The notes below the pieces were generated by a model. The model did not search any database. It saw only the letters and a program-made list of their open reading frames with translations, and was not told the DNA's origin. From Hemibagrus wyckioides (lineage: Eukaryota; Chordata; Actinopteri; Siluriformes; Bagridae), in the NCBI RefSeq assembly GCF_019097595.1, contig NC_080716.1:16022401-16086400 (forward strand): a DNA stretch of 64,000 bases. Direction: 5' to 3'. Of this stretch, positions 1 through 13,943 are shown in pieces. Every line of letters starts with the position of its first letter. The first letter of the stretch is position 1. The translations under genes and the position numbers were made by a program.

Positions 1-617
1 AAAAAATGTCTCGAACTTTTATACTGTGCTACTTTCTCCATATCACTTTGTAGAAGATGAAATTTTTTAATTGTACCAAACTGCTGTCAAAACAACACAT
101 ACTCTCATTACTCTAAGAACAATTTTTTAATCCCCAAAAGCATGCAACTGTGGAAGTCATCTACAGTGACAAATGACTGCCACACCTGCTTACACTGAGA
201 GATATTATCAGTCAGTGACAATTAAAAGCTAGTCATTAGCATTATAGCTGAGAATATTCCTCTAAAACAATCAGAGAAGTGTTTACTGCACCAAAGCAGG
301 TAGATAAGTATGCAAGTGGAAGTTGGGAATTGTTCAATGTCTTTATTTTAGTTATATTTTTTTTTAAAGGGAAAGAAAGAAAAAATATTTCAGGCAGTAT
401 TCCATATGATTGATAGTAATTGACTCTGCAGACGGTTCCAGTCAAAGCAGAACACTTGGAGACCAGTAAATCTGAGAGTAATTGAACGGCTCGTTGATCT
501 GAAGGATGGAGATGGATGGCTCGATGATAACCCCTACTGACTACTGACTTTATGTGGGGCCTATTAGCATAACCAAGGATTTGGATACCCACACATACAC
601 ACATCAAAAGCATGTAA

Positions 618-624
<7 letters not shown>

Positions 625-708
<84 letters not shown>
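625..708. repeat. (TA)42 microsatellite
   Basis: Uninterrupted TA dinucleotide repeat of 84 bp. It generates spurious YIYIYI reading frames on both strands. Confidence 0.98.
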
Positions 709-711
<3 letters not shown>

Positions 712-1814
712 CCCATGTCAAACTGGCCCTCTGTCATCAGGAAGGATTATGTGTATATGTGGTTGAGACAAACTCTGGACACCACCACCACGATCCCCAC
801 CACCTCCCCCTTCTTCTGAATCTCCCAAGCACCTTGACTGAGAAAGAGAGACACATACAGAGCACCCAGAGGAAACAAGGGTTTTGTTTCTGTACCCTTT
901 GACCCCTGGAGTCCATCAATAACCTGGGAGGAGCAGTAGGAGAAGGAGGGTGGCCTTACTCATCCATCTTCATTTGAAGAGAGGAGAACGTGCGTTCGCT
1001 GTCTTTCCTCTCTTCCCCTATCACTCCATCTTCTCCCTCGCTGCACTTTCACCCTGCTTCTCCCTCCCTCTCATCCATCTCACCTGTCACGTCGCCATCC
1101 AGAGCTCCAGCTCCCAGTGTCTCTTTATATTCTCGGCTTATGCCAATCAGATACAATCTATACTTGTAAAGTTGATACAGATATACACATGCTTGAGAAA
1201 ATCCTTCAGGAAAAGTACCCTGAAACTTAAATGGGTGTTTTTTTTTTAATTCCTGATATATTTTTTTTAACGTGATGTAGGAATTGGTACCAGGTCAGAT
1301 ATTTTTGATAAAGTACAGAAACGAAGATTTAATGTTCTCAATGTTCTAATTTCTTAGGTTTAATTCTCATGTTGGAGAAAAGTTGGGAGTCACAGAGCAG
1401 GATCGACAGCTTTAGAGAGATTTTTGACAGTTATGGCTACAAGGCAAGTCAATTTTGTGTCATGCCAATTATTTCTGGATAAATTGCATATTCTTAAATT
1501 GTAGAAACAAAATTGTAAAAGAAGCGTATTCATGTTTGTAAACTTCCTGTTTACAGTTAAATAATTAGTGAAAATTCACCCAAATACCAGGGTATAGGGT
1601 AAAAAAAAAATATATATATATATATATATTGATTGCGATATGCAAAATAAATTATTAAAATTAATAAAATGTTTCTGTTTATTTGTCAATTTATGTATGT
1701 CCCAGTGCTGAAATTCACCTCAAATGATTTTTTTTGAAATTATATTTACCATTAAGATTCTTCAACTTGTCAATTGAATTTAATTGAATTAATCCAACCT
1801 CAATAACACCCCCA

Positions 1815-1816
1815 CC

Positions 1817-1847
<31 letters not shown>
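1815..1847. repeat. C23-A10 homopolymer block
   Basis: Twenty-three C residues are followed at once by ten A residues. Such a block is prone to sequencing and replication error, so the length is uncertain. Confidence 0.9.
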
Positions 1848-1848
<1 letters not shown>

Positions 1849-2889
1849 AGATGGCCAGTGAACAATGAACAGTAATGTCTGTGAATAGAAATTTCAGGAA
1901 TAAAAATCTTGGAGTATGAAATAATTAGCTAAATGATCACTGTACGGATTCAAATAATGAGCCTAAATGTTTTAAATATGTATGCTGTGTTCTGAAGAGC
2001 TCCATGGAATTTATTTTGCAAAACTTGCCCGCATATATTTGATCTGCTACAAATCTAGTTGCGCAATATTCAACCCCTATTTCAAATCATATTGCTAAAC
2101 AGAAGACATCCACTTCATTGCACTGCATGTAGACCAAAGTCAGACGAGATTCAAATCATAGACCAATACTCTGAGCTGAAGCCGCCACATCACTCACTAT
2201 AAAACCACTGGGGGCCATTAGTAGGTACATAAACTGCACAGTGCTGAGCCTTTGAGGCTTTATCTGTGTTATCTCTTGCAGCAGGCAGTATGCAAAAACA
2301 GTGTCTAATCCAGCAGTCTGGTCTTTCATCTGACCCTCACGCACACACTCCTATATAGCAGATAACTTCCGTCCCCAGCTTATGAACACACAAACACACC
2401 TGTGGTTATTTTTAACCCTCTTCCTACTGAGACAAGGATTTGCGAGAACACACTATCTGCTCTTGCCATCACTGAAAAAAGTCTGTTCATATCTACATCT
2501 GTTTGAGGATTTGTGCCGATAGGTAAGTGTGTGTTCAGCATTCTTCTGCACGCAATGCTTTTTTTGTGTCGCACTTTTCCATCTGTCAAGGACACTAATG
2601 CAATCGTCATTGGCGATGACCTCTTCTGACCTTTCAGAGCTTTGCTACTGTGATGGAAACTCATCTGTTCATCCCACGGTGCCAAAACCTTGAGTATAAC
2701 ACAAGTCCAGAAATAAATATCCAGAGCTGCTAACATGAAATAAATTCAACAGTTTACCATTTCTGTTTTAAGGGACTGTCCGATTCTCCTCTAGAATGGA
2801 AAAGTTCCCCTCTCTCTCTCTCTCTCTCTCTTCCTGCTTGTCTTATACAGCTTTGGCAATGCCAGCATCCTCGTACAACATCCAGAACT

Positions 2890-3116
2890 GCATTTGTAAA
2901 CAGTGCCTCTGAGTCAGAGAGGGGTCACATGATGAGAAAAGTCCAACTCAGGAACATGTGTGAGTTAATATACAGGGGGAAAAAAGGCAGAAGGCAGTAT
3001 TCCTCTTAAACAATGAAGGATGTGTGTTTGTAAACAGCGCCTCTGAGTCAGAGAGAGGTCACATAACGAGGAAAGAGCGTTAGCTGAGGAACATGTGTGA
3101 GTTCTTTCAAGAGTGT
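2890..3116. repeat. Two-copy repeat, about 134-bp period, each with an AP-1 site
   Basis: The stretches 2895-2970 and 3028-3105 match closely: both hold tttgtaaacag, then gcctctgagtcagagag, then ggtcacat, then aggaacatgtgtgagtt. Each copy contains one TGAGTCA (2910-2916 and 3044-3050) inside the small palindrome CTCTGAGTCAGAG. The function is unknown. Confidence 0.8.
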
Positions 3117-4309
3117 CACTCAGCCAGGAAGGACAGAATAAACAGTATTTTAGCCTGAAATGAAATGCATGGGGAAATTTTCTGAGCTCATGCGCCAAAT
3201 CATTTCTCAGAAATAGAGCTTCATAAATGTTATAATGAAAGTGTAAGAGAAACAAGCAGAGTTTCTGCTGACAAAATTAACATGAGATTTCTTTTTCACT
3301 TTAAGCAGCGTGACATTCTTGTGTCTTAACATGTCACTGGGAAATCCAACAAATGTCGGGGTAATTTCTGATTTCTAATTACTGTAAAGAATGAATATGA
3401 ACTTATTTCACAGTTGAATGTAAAAGACAGTTTCACTCCTGTGAAGAATGGGATGCGGTGTGGATTTGTTTTCACACAGTGCCACGTTTTGCTTCAAGCA
3501 TCATGGTAACAGGACTTTTGACAAAAACAGTAAAAAATGAAAAGGACATGAGCAGGACGCAACATATCTGCCAAATTTCATACAACAAAACATCAATATG
3601 ATCCTAACCAAATATAGGACACGAATAAGACGCGTGAACATAAACGTTGAACGATCGTATGATTTTCGGTTTCAGTGAAATCTGTGATTTGTCTCAATTT
3701 CATTTCCACCTGTTTCTATTTGACAAACAAAAAGGATGATTAAGGCAGGCATGCACCTGTAATTTCTCTGGGGAAAGTGAAACAGTAGAGGTGAACCTGA
3801 GGACATAAAACCAGACAGGTTTCTGTGCTGTACTTAAAAATAACATGCAAATGCAGGGCTCAGAGACATTGATAGAGATGATCAAATCAGTTATCAGTCA
3901 ATGTACACTATGAGGAGCCTCTTCATAACAGATGATCTAAACTTACACTGGTGCTTTGTCACTGTGGTGAACATGCTCACTGTAGGAAGATTATATATGT
4001 GAGGGGGGCAGTAATGATTCATACAGTGATTCATGGATGATTAAATCTAAGCAGCATATTTACATAAGTTATATAATTTTTTTAGAATATCTACAAAACA
4101 AGGTAGGTCCTATTTTCACCAATATCAGCCTGGAACAAGAGGCTTGGAAGTCCACAGAGAAATTATACATTGCTAGAAACCAAGTCTAATAGCCGGTTTA
4201 GATCTAGATCTAGATGCTATTGACATGTAGACGTAGCAGAATTACGGTAAGAGAAGAAAATAGAGAAGGAAAGGAATAGTTCATGATGTTGAGGATAATA
4301 CATCAGCTG

Positions 4310-4660
4310 TCAAACCTGGTGGATGGAGTGTGATGCTATGAGCATGTAGGGCCTCTGACAATGGAACTGGGACACTGGTGATTACTGGTGATGTGACTGA
4401 TAATAGAAGTAGATTCGTAGGAGAATGTTGGGCATGGACCTGCCAGGCAGGAGGCAAAGAGGGAGGCCAAAGAGGAGGTATATGGATGCAATAAATGAGG
4501 ATATGAAGTTAGTGGGTGCAAGTGTTGAGGATGCAGAAGACAGGGATAGGTGGAGAGAGATGATTCGCTGTGGCAACCCCTGAAGGGAAAACCCGAAAGA
4601 AGAAGAAGTAGAAGTAGAAGAAGCAGAAGAAGAAGAAGAAGAAGAAGAAGAAGATAGAGC
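4310..4660 (+). mobile_element. LINE 3' tail with (GAA)n tail
   Basis: One frame reads MDLPGRRQRGRPKRRYMDAI, then NEDMKLVGASVEDAEDRDRW and REMIRCGNP before a stop. This is the usual end of a reverse transcriptase ORF in fish LINEs (GRPK-RW-D-----ED---RW---IR-GDP). The ORF is followed by a GAAGAA microsatellite (4601-4655), probably the element's own 3' tail. Upstream ORF sequence is lost. Confidence 0.75.
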
Positions 4661-4729
4661 TGGGCTTACTTTCTTCCCAGTTTCAGTCAAATACTGAAAA
4701 CTGGATGCCGTTTCAGAGTACAAGATGGA

Positions 4730-5240
4730 TACTGACCCAAAACACACCCGCAAAAATAACCCAAGAGCTTCTTAAGGCAAAGAAATGGAATGTACTTAAA
4801 TGGTACCTGACCTCAACCCAACAAAGCATGCTTTTGCCTTCCTGAAGACAAAACTAAAAGCTGAAAGACCCACAAACAAGCAACAACTGAAGGCGGTTAC
4901 GGTAGAAGCCTAACAAACCATCTCAGTGGAAGGAAACTCAGCACTGGGTGATGTCCATGGATTCCAGACTTCAGGGTTAGACAATTAGCATCCAAGCAAT
5001 TAAAAATAATCCTTAGAAATATAACAATGTTCGTTTATCCAACTCTTTTCAAGCCTGTGCATATAGAGGGGCTGTGTAAAATAGCTTTAATGTAGTATTC
5101 ATGCAGTATTTTTTGTTAAATCCCTTCAATTAAAGAAGAAATTTTACACTTTAATCACACCTTTGATTGCTTCATTTCAGATCCATTGTACAGGGAAAAT
5201 TACCCATATTGCATCACTGTCCAAATAATGTTTATGAAAC
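4730..5240 (+). mobile_element. Decayed Tc1-like element, 3' part
   Basis: A fragment of transposase C-terminus reads in shifted frames as DLNPTKHAFAFLKTKLKAER (4813-4870), PTNKQQLKAVTVEA (4870-4910) and a tail with stops. It is followed by AT-rich terminal sequence ending near ATCACTGTCCAAATAATGTT (5212-5231), typical of Tc1 3' ends. Both catalytic motifs are degraded. It directly follows the LINE tail and GAA repeat. Confidence 0.65.
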
Positions 5241-5244
5241 ATTA

Positions 5245-7204
<1,960 letters not shown>

Positions 7205-7639
7205 TTACAAACGGTGGGGAATTCAGGGTTTGTTTGTTTTTTTTTTAAAGAAGTAAACATGCCCCCATGTGTGATTTTCCCCAATATTCTGGTGTAATTC
7301 AGCAGAAATGTACACATCTAAAGAGGACTGGCATTGTTAAACTGCAGCTAAGTGTGAATGAGTGTGTGAGTGGGTGTGCACGCCACTCTGCAATGTACTG
7401 GCATCCCATCAGTGGTGAATTCTTCCACCTTGTGCCCAGTTTTCAGAGATCCACCACAAGCCTGAACAGGATAAAACATTCACTGAAGATGAGTGAATGG
7501 TATCATCTGCACATTTAAACACATTTCCACAAACATATACAAGCAGAAGCAATCAAAACTCTGGTTAAATATATACCTAAATCCAATATTCAAGAAAACA
7601 GAGGAATAATATTTATGAAACTACTATTACCTACTACTG

Positions 7640-8450
7640 GCCTCTAACAGGATTGTGACTCCTTGCTTGTGTTGCTTGACAACATAGATCATAACAATCT
7701 TCTAAATAAACTAGGTAATGTTTGACTTCTCACAGCTTATTTGATTGATCATTATCAGTTTGTAGGCGTAAACATGGTATTAGCTAATGTTTGGCTAATA
7801 ACACCTGGAAAAATATTTCAGCAAAACCAAGTCTTAATTTGAGTTATCTGTAAAAGACATTAGATGCTTATTAACTTCCTTCTACTTCATTTTGTAAAGA
7901 CAGAAGTACTTCTGCTCTGACAACATGCAGCGAGAATTAAGCTTCCTCAGTACACAGTAACTCTGGATGGCCTTTTAGTTGCATCATGTGCCGCAGTAAA
8001 AGACTCGACACGATTGACCCCAGTTTCTCATTTGAAGCTCATGTAGATAATCATACTGAGATTCAGCCTTCTTTCATCCCAGAAATATTGCTTAGATAAG
8101 AAATGTCACTACATGATGCAGAAAAATTTGTTCTTGCTTTTATCACCTCTGGGTTGGATTATTGTAATGCCTTGCTGTCTGGATGTTCCAGTAGGTGCAT
8201 AAACAAGCTGCAGTTACTACCACCATTAAAAAATATGATCAAATCAACCTTATCTTATCCACACTCCACTGGCTGTCCTGCTTCCACAAGCCTTTTACCC
8301 AGTGCACTGAAAACAGAACAGTTCTCTTTCTTTTGGGTTCCAGTTCGATGCTTTTTAGTGCAAAGTGAAAATGATTACCAACGGGAATTAATGATACTTG
8401 GATGTGGGACTTGCAGCTTTTTCTTCTTACTTATCTTTTTCTTTCTTTAC
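7640..8450 (+). mobile_element. LINE (L2-like) reverse transcriptase remnant
   Basis: Frame-shifted pieces follow the order of a LINE RT: LDNIDHNNLLNKLGN (about 7675-7715, from AFDTIDHNILL), QYTVTLDGLLVASCAAVKDS (7950-8010) and the open run MSLHDAEKFVLAFITSGLDY continuing CNALLSGCSSRCINKLQLL (8104-8222). The palm catalytic region is missing and stops are frequent. The remnant is a pseudogene. Confidence 0.8.
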
Positions 8451-9049
8451 TCACTGCAGTAAACACTGCAGAGTTATGCATCTTCAAAATGGCTTGTGCT
8501 TTCATGGGTATATTATGGTTTTTATGTACTGTTAGTCACTTTACTATTATAGATGCATGCTACTGTTTGGCACAAAGATGACAGACTGGAAGATTTTGTT
8601 CACAATTCAAAAGCTGGGAGTTAACCAGCTGTAAACCATTCAAAAATACGGGTAACAAACAACATTAGGCTCTTTCCACCTACTGCGGTACTTAAGTACT
8701 GTACATAGGTGCTTTAAAGTGAACTTCTGTTTTAAAGTCTTTCAGCAACACAATGTAAACATTTGTATAAGTGAAGAGTCTTCTGTTTAACACACAAATC
8801 CACACTTTTACATTTTTCAGAATTACAGACTTGAAGAAACTACACATAACTGCACTATATATAAACTATACTGAACCACACAAGCAAGTTTGGTCCAAAA
8901 AGTGATGATTTTATTCACGGGAAATAATTTGCCATTGTTGCGTGCCTGTGTCTGCGATATAGTGACTGGCAGTGTAGTGGAAATACTCCTCCACGTCAGC
9001 ACAATAATGACCTTATTAATTAATGACAATAAAATGAAAGATGCACGTG

Positions 9050-9520
9050 AAAGGCAGCAGTGACTGTGGTGCATAAATATTTGAAAAGGAAGAGTGGCAA
9101 CTTAGCGAACCAGACCCTGGACGGAACTCTGACCCAGGTGAAGGCCCTAATATATATGGTGGTCAAAAGAAAGCAAAAATGGTGAGCTCGATGCAGTATA
9201 GTGAAAGGATTTACTTTTACTCGGGATGGGACTACAACAACTTCATTATGTTTGGTGTGTAGGGGGAAAAAGCTATCCAACAGTGTAATGGTCCCAAGCA
9301 AGCTTAAACACCATCTCCAAACGAAACACCGGTCACTTCAAAACAAGAACGCAGACTATTCTGTACACCCCCATACTGAGAAACAGGCAACTTTAATGGA
9401 AAATCACAAAGGAGATCAAATTTTCATTATATTGTTGGTTGGTGGTGTGCTGTGGGATTTTTTTAATCTAAAAATGTACCATGCTTCAAAAAAGGCTGAA
9501 AAACACTGGTCTAACAAAAC
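9050..9520 (+). mobile_element. hAT-type remnant with a BED-like zinc finger
   Basis: A frame at 9201-9360 reads [20 protein letters not shown] followed by [20 protein letters not shown] and [12 protein letters not shown]. The C-x2-C ... H-x4-H layout with KLSNS-MVPSKLKRHL is the N-terminal BED-type finger of hAT transposases and ZBED5-like genes. Downstream, caaaaaaggctgaaaaacac near 9488 resembles the terminal region of such elements. The catalytic domain is absent, so this is an internally deleted, non-autonomous copy. Confidence 0.7.
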
Positions 9521-10119
9521 TCCCTTGGCTCATCGTGGCCAATCAACTTACAGCCATGGTGGGGGTCCAAGGATACACCGAGCATAACCAGATGCTGTGT
9601 GATTTTCTAATGTTACTACATTTGTGAAAACTACAACCCACTATTATTAGTTATTTAGATTTACTAATATAATAGTTTATGAATACTAAGGCTTAATTGT
9701 TTATTAAAGAAACATTTATTAAGAGGGTCTACTGGTATTTATTATTGAATGGCTGATTGAAAGAAGTTTCTGGCTGTAAAACTTTAGAGAACCTCTATAA
9801 AACCCCTATAAAAATTGCAGGTTTTTGTGATTTAAAATAAAAAAAAAAAATAAACCAAGATAAACCATGTCAGATCTTACCTTTACTGTTATTTAGCAAT
9901 CAATAAGATTTAAGTGGAAAAAAATAAAAATAAATAAATAAATAATGCTGTAGGGGGGGAAAAAAGACTATAACCTAATACTAAATACTTAAGTGACTGC
10001 TCAAAATTACAAACCATATTCAGACAATGTTCAAAAAGCAAAGATCATACAGCCGTCATCAATCACATGCTTTTGATTAGGAGCCCCAAATAAAGAGATT
10101 TTTTTTTTTTGACACATTC

Positions 10120-11140
10120 TTACCAAGAACAGGATGTCTTTCCAAAGTAGACGAAAGGACAAGATAAAAACTCTACAGGGAGCCTGCCAAGAAACCTTTA
10201 CAGAACATTAGCAGAACAGCTGGAATGTCTGGCAAATATTAGTCCATCCCTGCATGTGACAATATCTCATATTATACACATATCCGGGGTAGGAGGGCTA
10301 GACAGAAGCTCACCCCAAACCATGTGGCAAAATATGTTACCGTCTGATGAGACCAATGGAGAACTTTTTTCTCAAAGAAGTCGTGCCACACGTACATTAC
10401 AGCACACTGGAATACTTTCCTTCCCATCTCACAGCTTAGAAAGAGGGCAGGGGCAGCTATGATACAATGCCCCTGGAGCAGAGTTGGGGCTTGAACCCTA
10501 GCCTTCCAAACAACCACCAAGAGCCAAGAGATATGCTTGGTGCAAAAGCATGACAGGTTATCACCCAAAGAATATCATACCCAGAAGCATGGCAGTGACC
10601 GTATCATGCTACAGGCCTGTTTCTCTTCAGCTGGAACTGGAGCTCTAGTCAAGATAGAGGGAATCATAAATGGCTCCAAACAGCAATCTATTTTTGGCAT
10701 AAACTTGCATGCCTCTTTTAAATAGCAGAAGAAAAAAAATCATCTGCCAAAACAATGATTCAAAGCACAAATCCAGGTCAATAAAGGAATGGCTTCAGAA
10801 GATGATCAAGAGTTTGGAACGGTCCAGTCAGAGTCCAGCTCTAAATCCTATCAAAAACATGGAACAACTTGGTAGCTCTGAAGCATTTTTGAAAAGAAGA
10901 GATAATAAAATTGCTAGTTCATATCAAGACACATCGAGTCAGTAGACCTAAAAGTGCTGTAAAACAAAAGGTGCTTTAAGAAAGCATTAATTAAAGGAAG
11001 ACACACTTGTGCAATCAGGTTAAGTTTTTCCCCAAATTCACATTAAAGATGGAAGAAGATCTGATCAGACTTATCTTGGTTTAATTTTTTACATCAGAAA
11101 AACCTGCAAGGGTGTGTTGACTTTTATATCCAGTGTGTAG
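10120..11140 (+). mobile_element. Decayed Tc1-like element, near full length
   Basis: Six-frame reading recovers pieces of a second Tc1 lineage in order: a CFSSAGTGALVKIEGIINGS block near 10610-10690, a second-aspartate block changed to NDSKHKSRSIKEWL (10755-10795), and QSPALNPIKNMEQL (10825-10870) where the DLNPIE motif of Tc1 would be. The catalytic aspartate and glutamate are lost and frames shift several times. The tail near 11110-11140 (gtgtgttgacttttatatcc) resembles the end of this lineage. It is a dead copy. Confidence 0.8.
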
Positions 11141-11261
11141 CACAACTAACAAACAGCAAGAGTCCAAGACATGGAATAATACTGTGTAGACAAATGTTAT
11201 ATTATAATACATTATATAAAATAGCAGCTAATATGAGGTGGGACAGTACATACAGCTATCT

Positions 11262-11352
11262 GGGGTTGGTGGTGGCTCAAGTGGTTAAGGCTCTGAGTCG
11301 TTGACCAGTTCAAGCCCCACCACTGGGCCCTTGAGCAAGGCCCCAAAACCAC
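11262..11352 (+). mobile_element. tRNA-derived SINE fragment
   Basis: This is the same SINE family as at 56.9 kb: ggtggctcaagtggttaagg (A-box-like), a ttcaagcccc B-box-like segment, then cactgggcccttgagcaagg. The 3' third is missing, replaced directly by the Tc1 fragment beginning at 11353. Confidence 0.7.
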
Positions 11353-11580
11353 CATGAACTGGTGACAGGGTGACATTGATGTACATGGGGAGCGAGGGCT
11401 GGCCCGTGTGATCCGATCCAACAGACGAGCTACTGTTGCTCAAATTGCTGAAGAAGTTAATGCTGGTTCTGATAGAAAGGTGTCAGAATACACAGTGCAT
11501 GACGGGTCAGGGCTGTTTCTGCAGCAAACGGGGGACCAACACAATATTAGGCAGGTGGTCATAATGTTATGCCTGGTGTG
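11353..11580 (+). mobile_element. Tc1 3' fragment, same family as 50574-51113
   Basis: The segment is nearly identical to 50871-51110 of the 50.6-kb derivative across more than 150 bp (for example AACAGACGAGCTACTGTTGC and GGTCAGGGCTGTTTCTGCAG). It ends at the right TIR region (ggtcataatgttatgcctgg). A small internal deletion removes about 20 bases near 11370. The left half of the element is absent; a SINE fragment abuts instead. Confidence 0.85.
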
Positions 11581-11584
11581 TGAC

Positions 11585-12493
11585 AGAGACAGCTTAATCA
11601 CTGATATTCTATATAAACTCAATACAACAGCCTGAAATTTAAAGGCTGGAGATATGAGCATTTGCTCCTCATATACAAAACTCACCACAACTGGATAAAG
11701 TTTGTTTTCTGCGATACTTCTCTTCCCGCTTATACTAACAAAACGTTTTTAAGAGAACATCAGGAACAGCTGCATGCAAAATTTCATGAGTTGAAAAAAA
11801 GAATCTGCATTTTTTTGCTTAAGGATGAAACTGCAACAGTTAAAAAACAAAAACAAGAGACTGCTTTTAAAGCTAGTGCAAAATATTATAAGCAAGAAAT
11901 CAGACTGGAGAACAGTTTATTAAGGAGTCATGAGTCATTTTCCAGTTAGCTATTGTATATTTTTACGTGAGCATGATCTCATGCTACTGTCTTTACTCTG
12001 ACCATTTTTGTCCTCCACCTCAGCTACAGCACCAAGTGACACTGGTTCTTGTTTTTCAATTGAAAAAAATAAAATAAAATAAATAATAATAAAATAAACA
12101 ATGCCCATAAAATCCTTGAATAAACACATTACTTAAAAACCATTGAAAAGCTAAAAAATAAGAGCCTTTACTCATGTATGTTTTTTTTTTTTTTTATTAT
12201 TATTTATTTGATATTGTTTGGCATTTGTTTTAGACTTTATTAGTAATGGAAGGTCATTCATTAGTGGTTTTACATTACATTCTGTACAGTGCACCTGTCT
12301 CCAACAACAAAATGAATAAAGTTTTCCTAGAAATCCACACAAATTCTTCTCATATATGTTATCACACACACACACACACACACACCCCCTCATACAATCC
12401 TATGGCTCGGTCACTAACACATGTCCAGGTACAGAGAAGTCAAAATCAATTTAAAAAAGGCCAACACAAAAAGCACAACAACAAAACACTATT

Positions 12494-12535
<42 letters not shown>

Positions 12536-13327
12536 TACCCTCCCTAAACTGGATGGTTTGGGAAGAATTATTCCCTTTAGGTTTTGATTTTCTATCCCTT
12601 CACTATGGGCCTGCGTTTATGTGTGCATACACACACACACACAAATAATGGGGTAGTGACGATTCTCGCACACAAAATGCACACAAAAGTGATCTAGAGC
12701 CAGTAAAACCAAAACCATGACCTCCTGTGTTAACAGTAAAAAAAAAACTTTACCTACTTTCCTAAGATTTTATGATTTTTTCCCTCTTTGAAAAAAGTAA
12801 TATTGCACCCACTTGATGAGAATAACCCATCAGTTAAATAAAGACCCACAATGACCCACAGCCCAGAAGCAGACACACACACTTTATACAGGCAACAGCA
12901 CTGTGAGCTTTTTCCTTGTTGAAGCTCGATCTAGATATGATAATGAGTCTGTACAGGATAACAGCAGCTGATAGAGATTCTGCACTAGGTTAAGGCCATA
13001 ACAGAAATCACTTGTGGCTCGTTTCTGCCTTGCTATCTATTTAAAGGAAATTACAGAATCAGTGTTATCAGAAATGAGAAGAGTGACTGTGTTTCAGTTC
13101 AGTTAGCAATCGTAACTGTGCAGTGGAGTCAACTCTCTGTTGAGGATGGTTTAAAATAGACTGGGGACTTTCAGCACTGCACTACTGCAGAAATGATGAT
13201 AGTGTCACTATTTCTTGCAACAGAACTCATGGTAGATTGGTTACATTAACTCGTATAGAACCTCTCTCTTACATAGCTTCTAGTAAACTACAGGGTTTTG
13301 CTCTAGTTGACAGAAAGGCTCCTGTAG
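11585..13327. other. Intergenic: CA repeats and an unexplained 95-codon frame
   Basis: Contains CA microsatellites and, at 11662-11949 on the plus strand, an open run of 95 codons rich in lysine and glutamine that I cannot assign. Alternative exoc6b 3' UTR could extend into the right part. Confidence 0.5.
12363..12645. repeat. Cluster of (CA)n microsatellites
   Basis: Three CA tracts lie at 12363-12385, 12496-12533 and 12628-12643, downstream of the exoc6b poly(A) site. Confidence 0.95.
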
Positions 13328-13353
13328 ACACAAAAACACAGGTTTTCTTTATT
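13328..13353 (-). terminator. exoc6b: Candidate exoc6b poly(A) signal with GU-rich element
   Basis: On the minus strand a canonical AATAAA (13348-13353) lies about 465 nt after the stop codon and is followed within about 5-20 nt by a GU-rich stretch (tgtgtttttgtgtc, 13328-13343). That is the standard layout of a vertebrate polyadenylation site. Other AATAAA copies further left (around 12.2 kb) sit in AT-rich repeats. A longer alternative UTR cannot be excluded. Confidence 0.5.
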
Positions 13354-13816
13354 TTTTTCTTTTCTGGGCACTGTAGTGTCCCTGCGGCTATGAATGCTTA
13401 TTGTCAAAAGCACAGATATGTGAAGCTAATAACCAAAGTCTCATAGAGAGACAGGCATAAAAAAAAAAAAAAAGAGTTGTGCTGAATTGTAGGAAGACGG
13501 GGGAGCAGTTTCAATATTCAGTGATACTGAGGCCAGTGAGATGCTGTCAGGAAGACATTAAAAGGCCGAGACAAAGAACTGCAAAACTGGCATAGCTGGA
13601 ACCATTTGGGTAAAACAAATACTTACTTTGAAAGACCTGCGGCACCCATTTGTCAACTGTTGTCTATTACATTTGTTTTGTAAATCTATTCTTTCTGCTC
13701 TTTTACAAAGCAAAAGCAGGCACCAGTGTGGTGTAGGTGTAGTTACTGGTAGCGACTAGTCAAGAAATTCACAGGGGATAATCAGCTTATGTGCTGATAT
13801 ACAACCACCAATGGAA

Positions 13817-13943
13817 TCAGGACTGGTGGCTGGCGATAAGGTTCCGCAGCTGCTTCACCACGGTGTCAATGAGCTTCTGCTTGTCGCGCTCATTCTTACG
13901 GAACTGAGCGAACATGTTGTTTTTCCGATTAGTATCCTTCATC
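13817..13943 (-). CDS. exoc6b: exoc6b exon 16, terminal coding exon with stop
   Basis: This is the last coding exon: one base finishing the lysine, then 41 residues, MKDTNRKNNMFAQFRKNERD onward to QLRNLIASHQS, then TGA at 13817-13819. The charged helix FAQFRKNERDKQKLIDTV is almost identical in all vertebrate EXOC6B proteins, and the -SHQS ending distinguishes it from EXOC6. The acceptor is ctctctgtag. The 3' UTR follows toward lower coordinates. Confidence 0.97.

Larger units (their letters stand above)
1..4309. other. Intergenic, 3' flank of exoc6b: no gene seen
   Basis: AT-rich DNA with a (TA)n tract, a C/A homopolymer block, short (TC)n at 2810-2830 and the AP-1 duplicate at 2.9-3.1 kb. 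The longest frames (118 and 96 residues, minus strand) have no recognisable domains or splice support. Confidence 0.6.

Noticed and set aside
242..902. Several open frames of 65-159 residues with YIYIYI runs
   Set aside because: They are read-through of the (TA)n microsatellite with no coding signal outside it.
11662..11949. 95-residue lysine-rich plus-strand frame
   Set aside because: It starts without a good ATG context, has no recognised domain and lies among dead repeats; kept only as an unexplained stretch.
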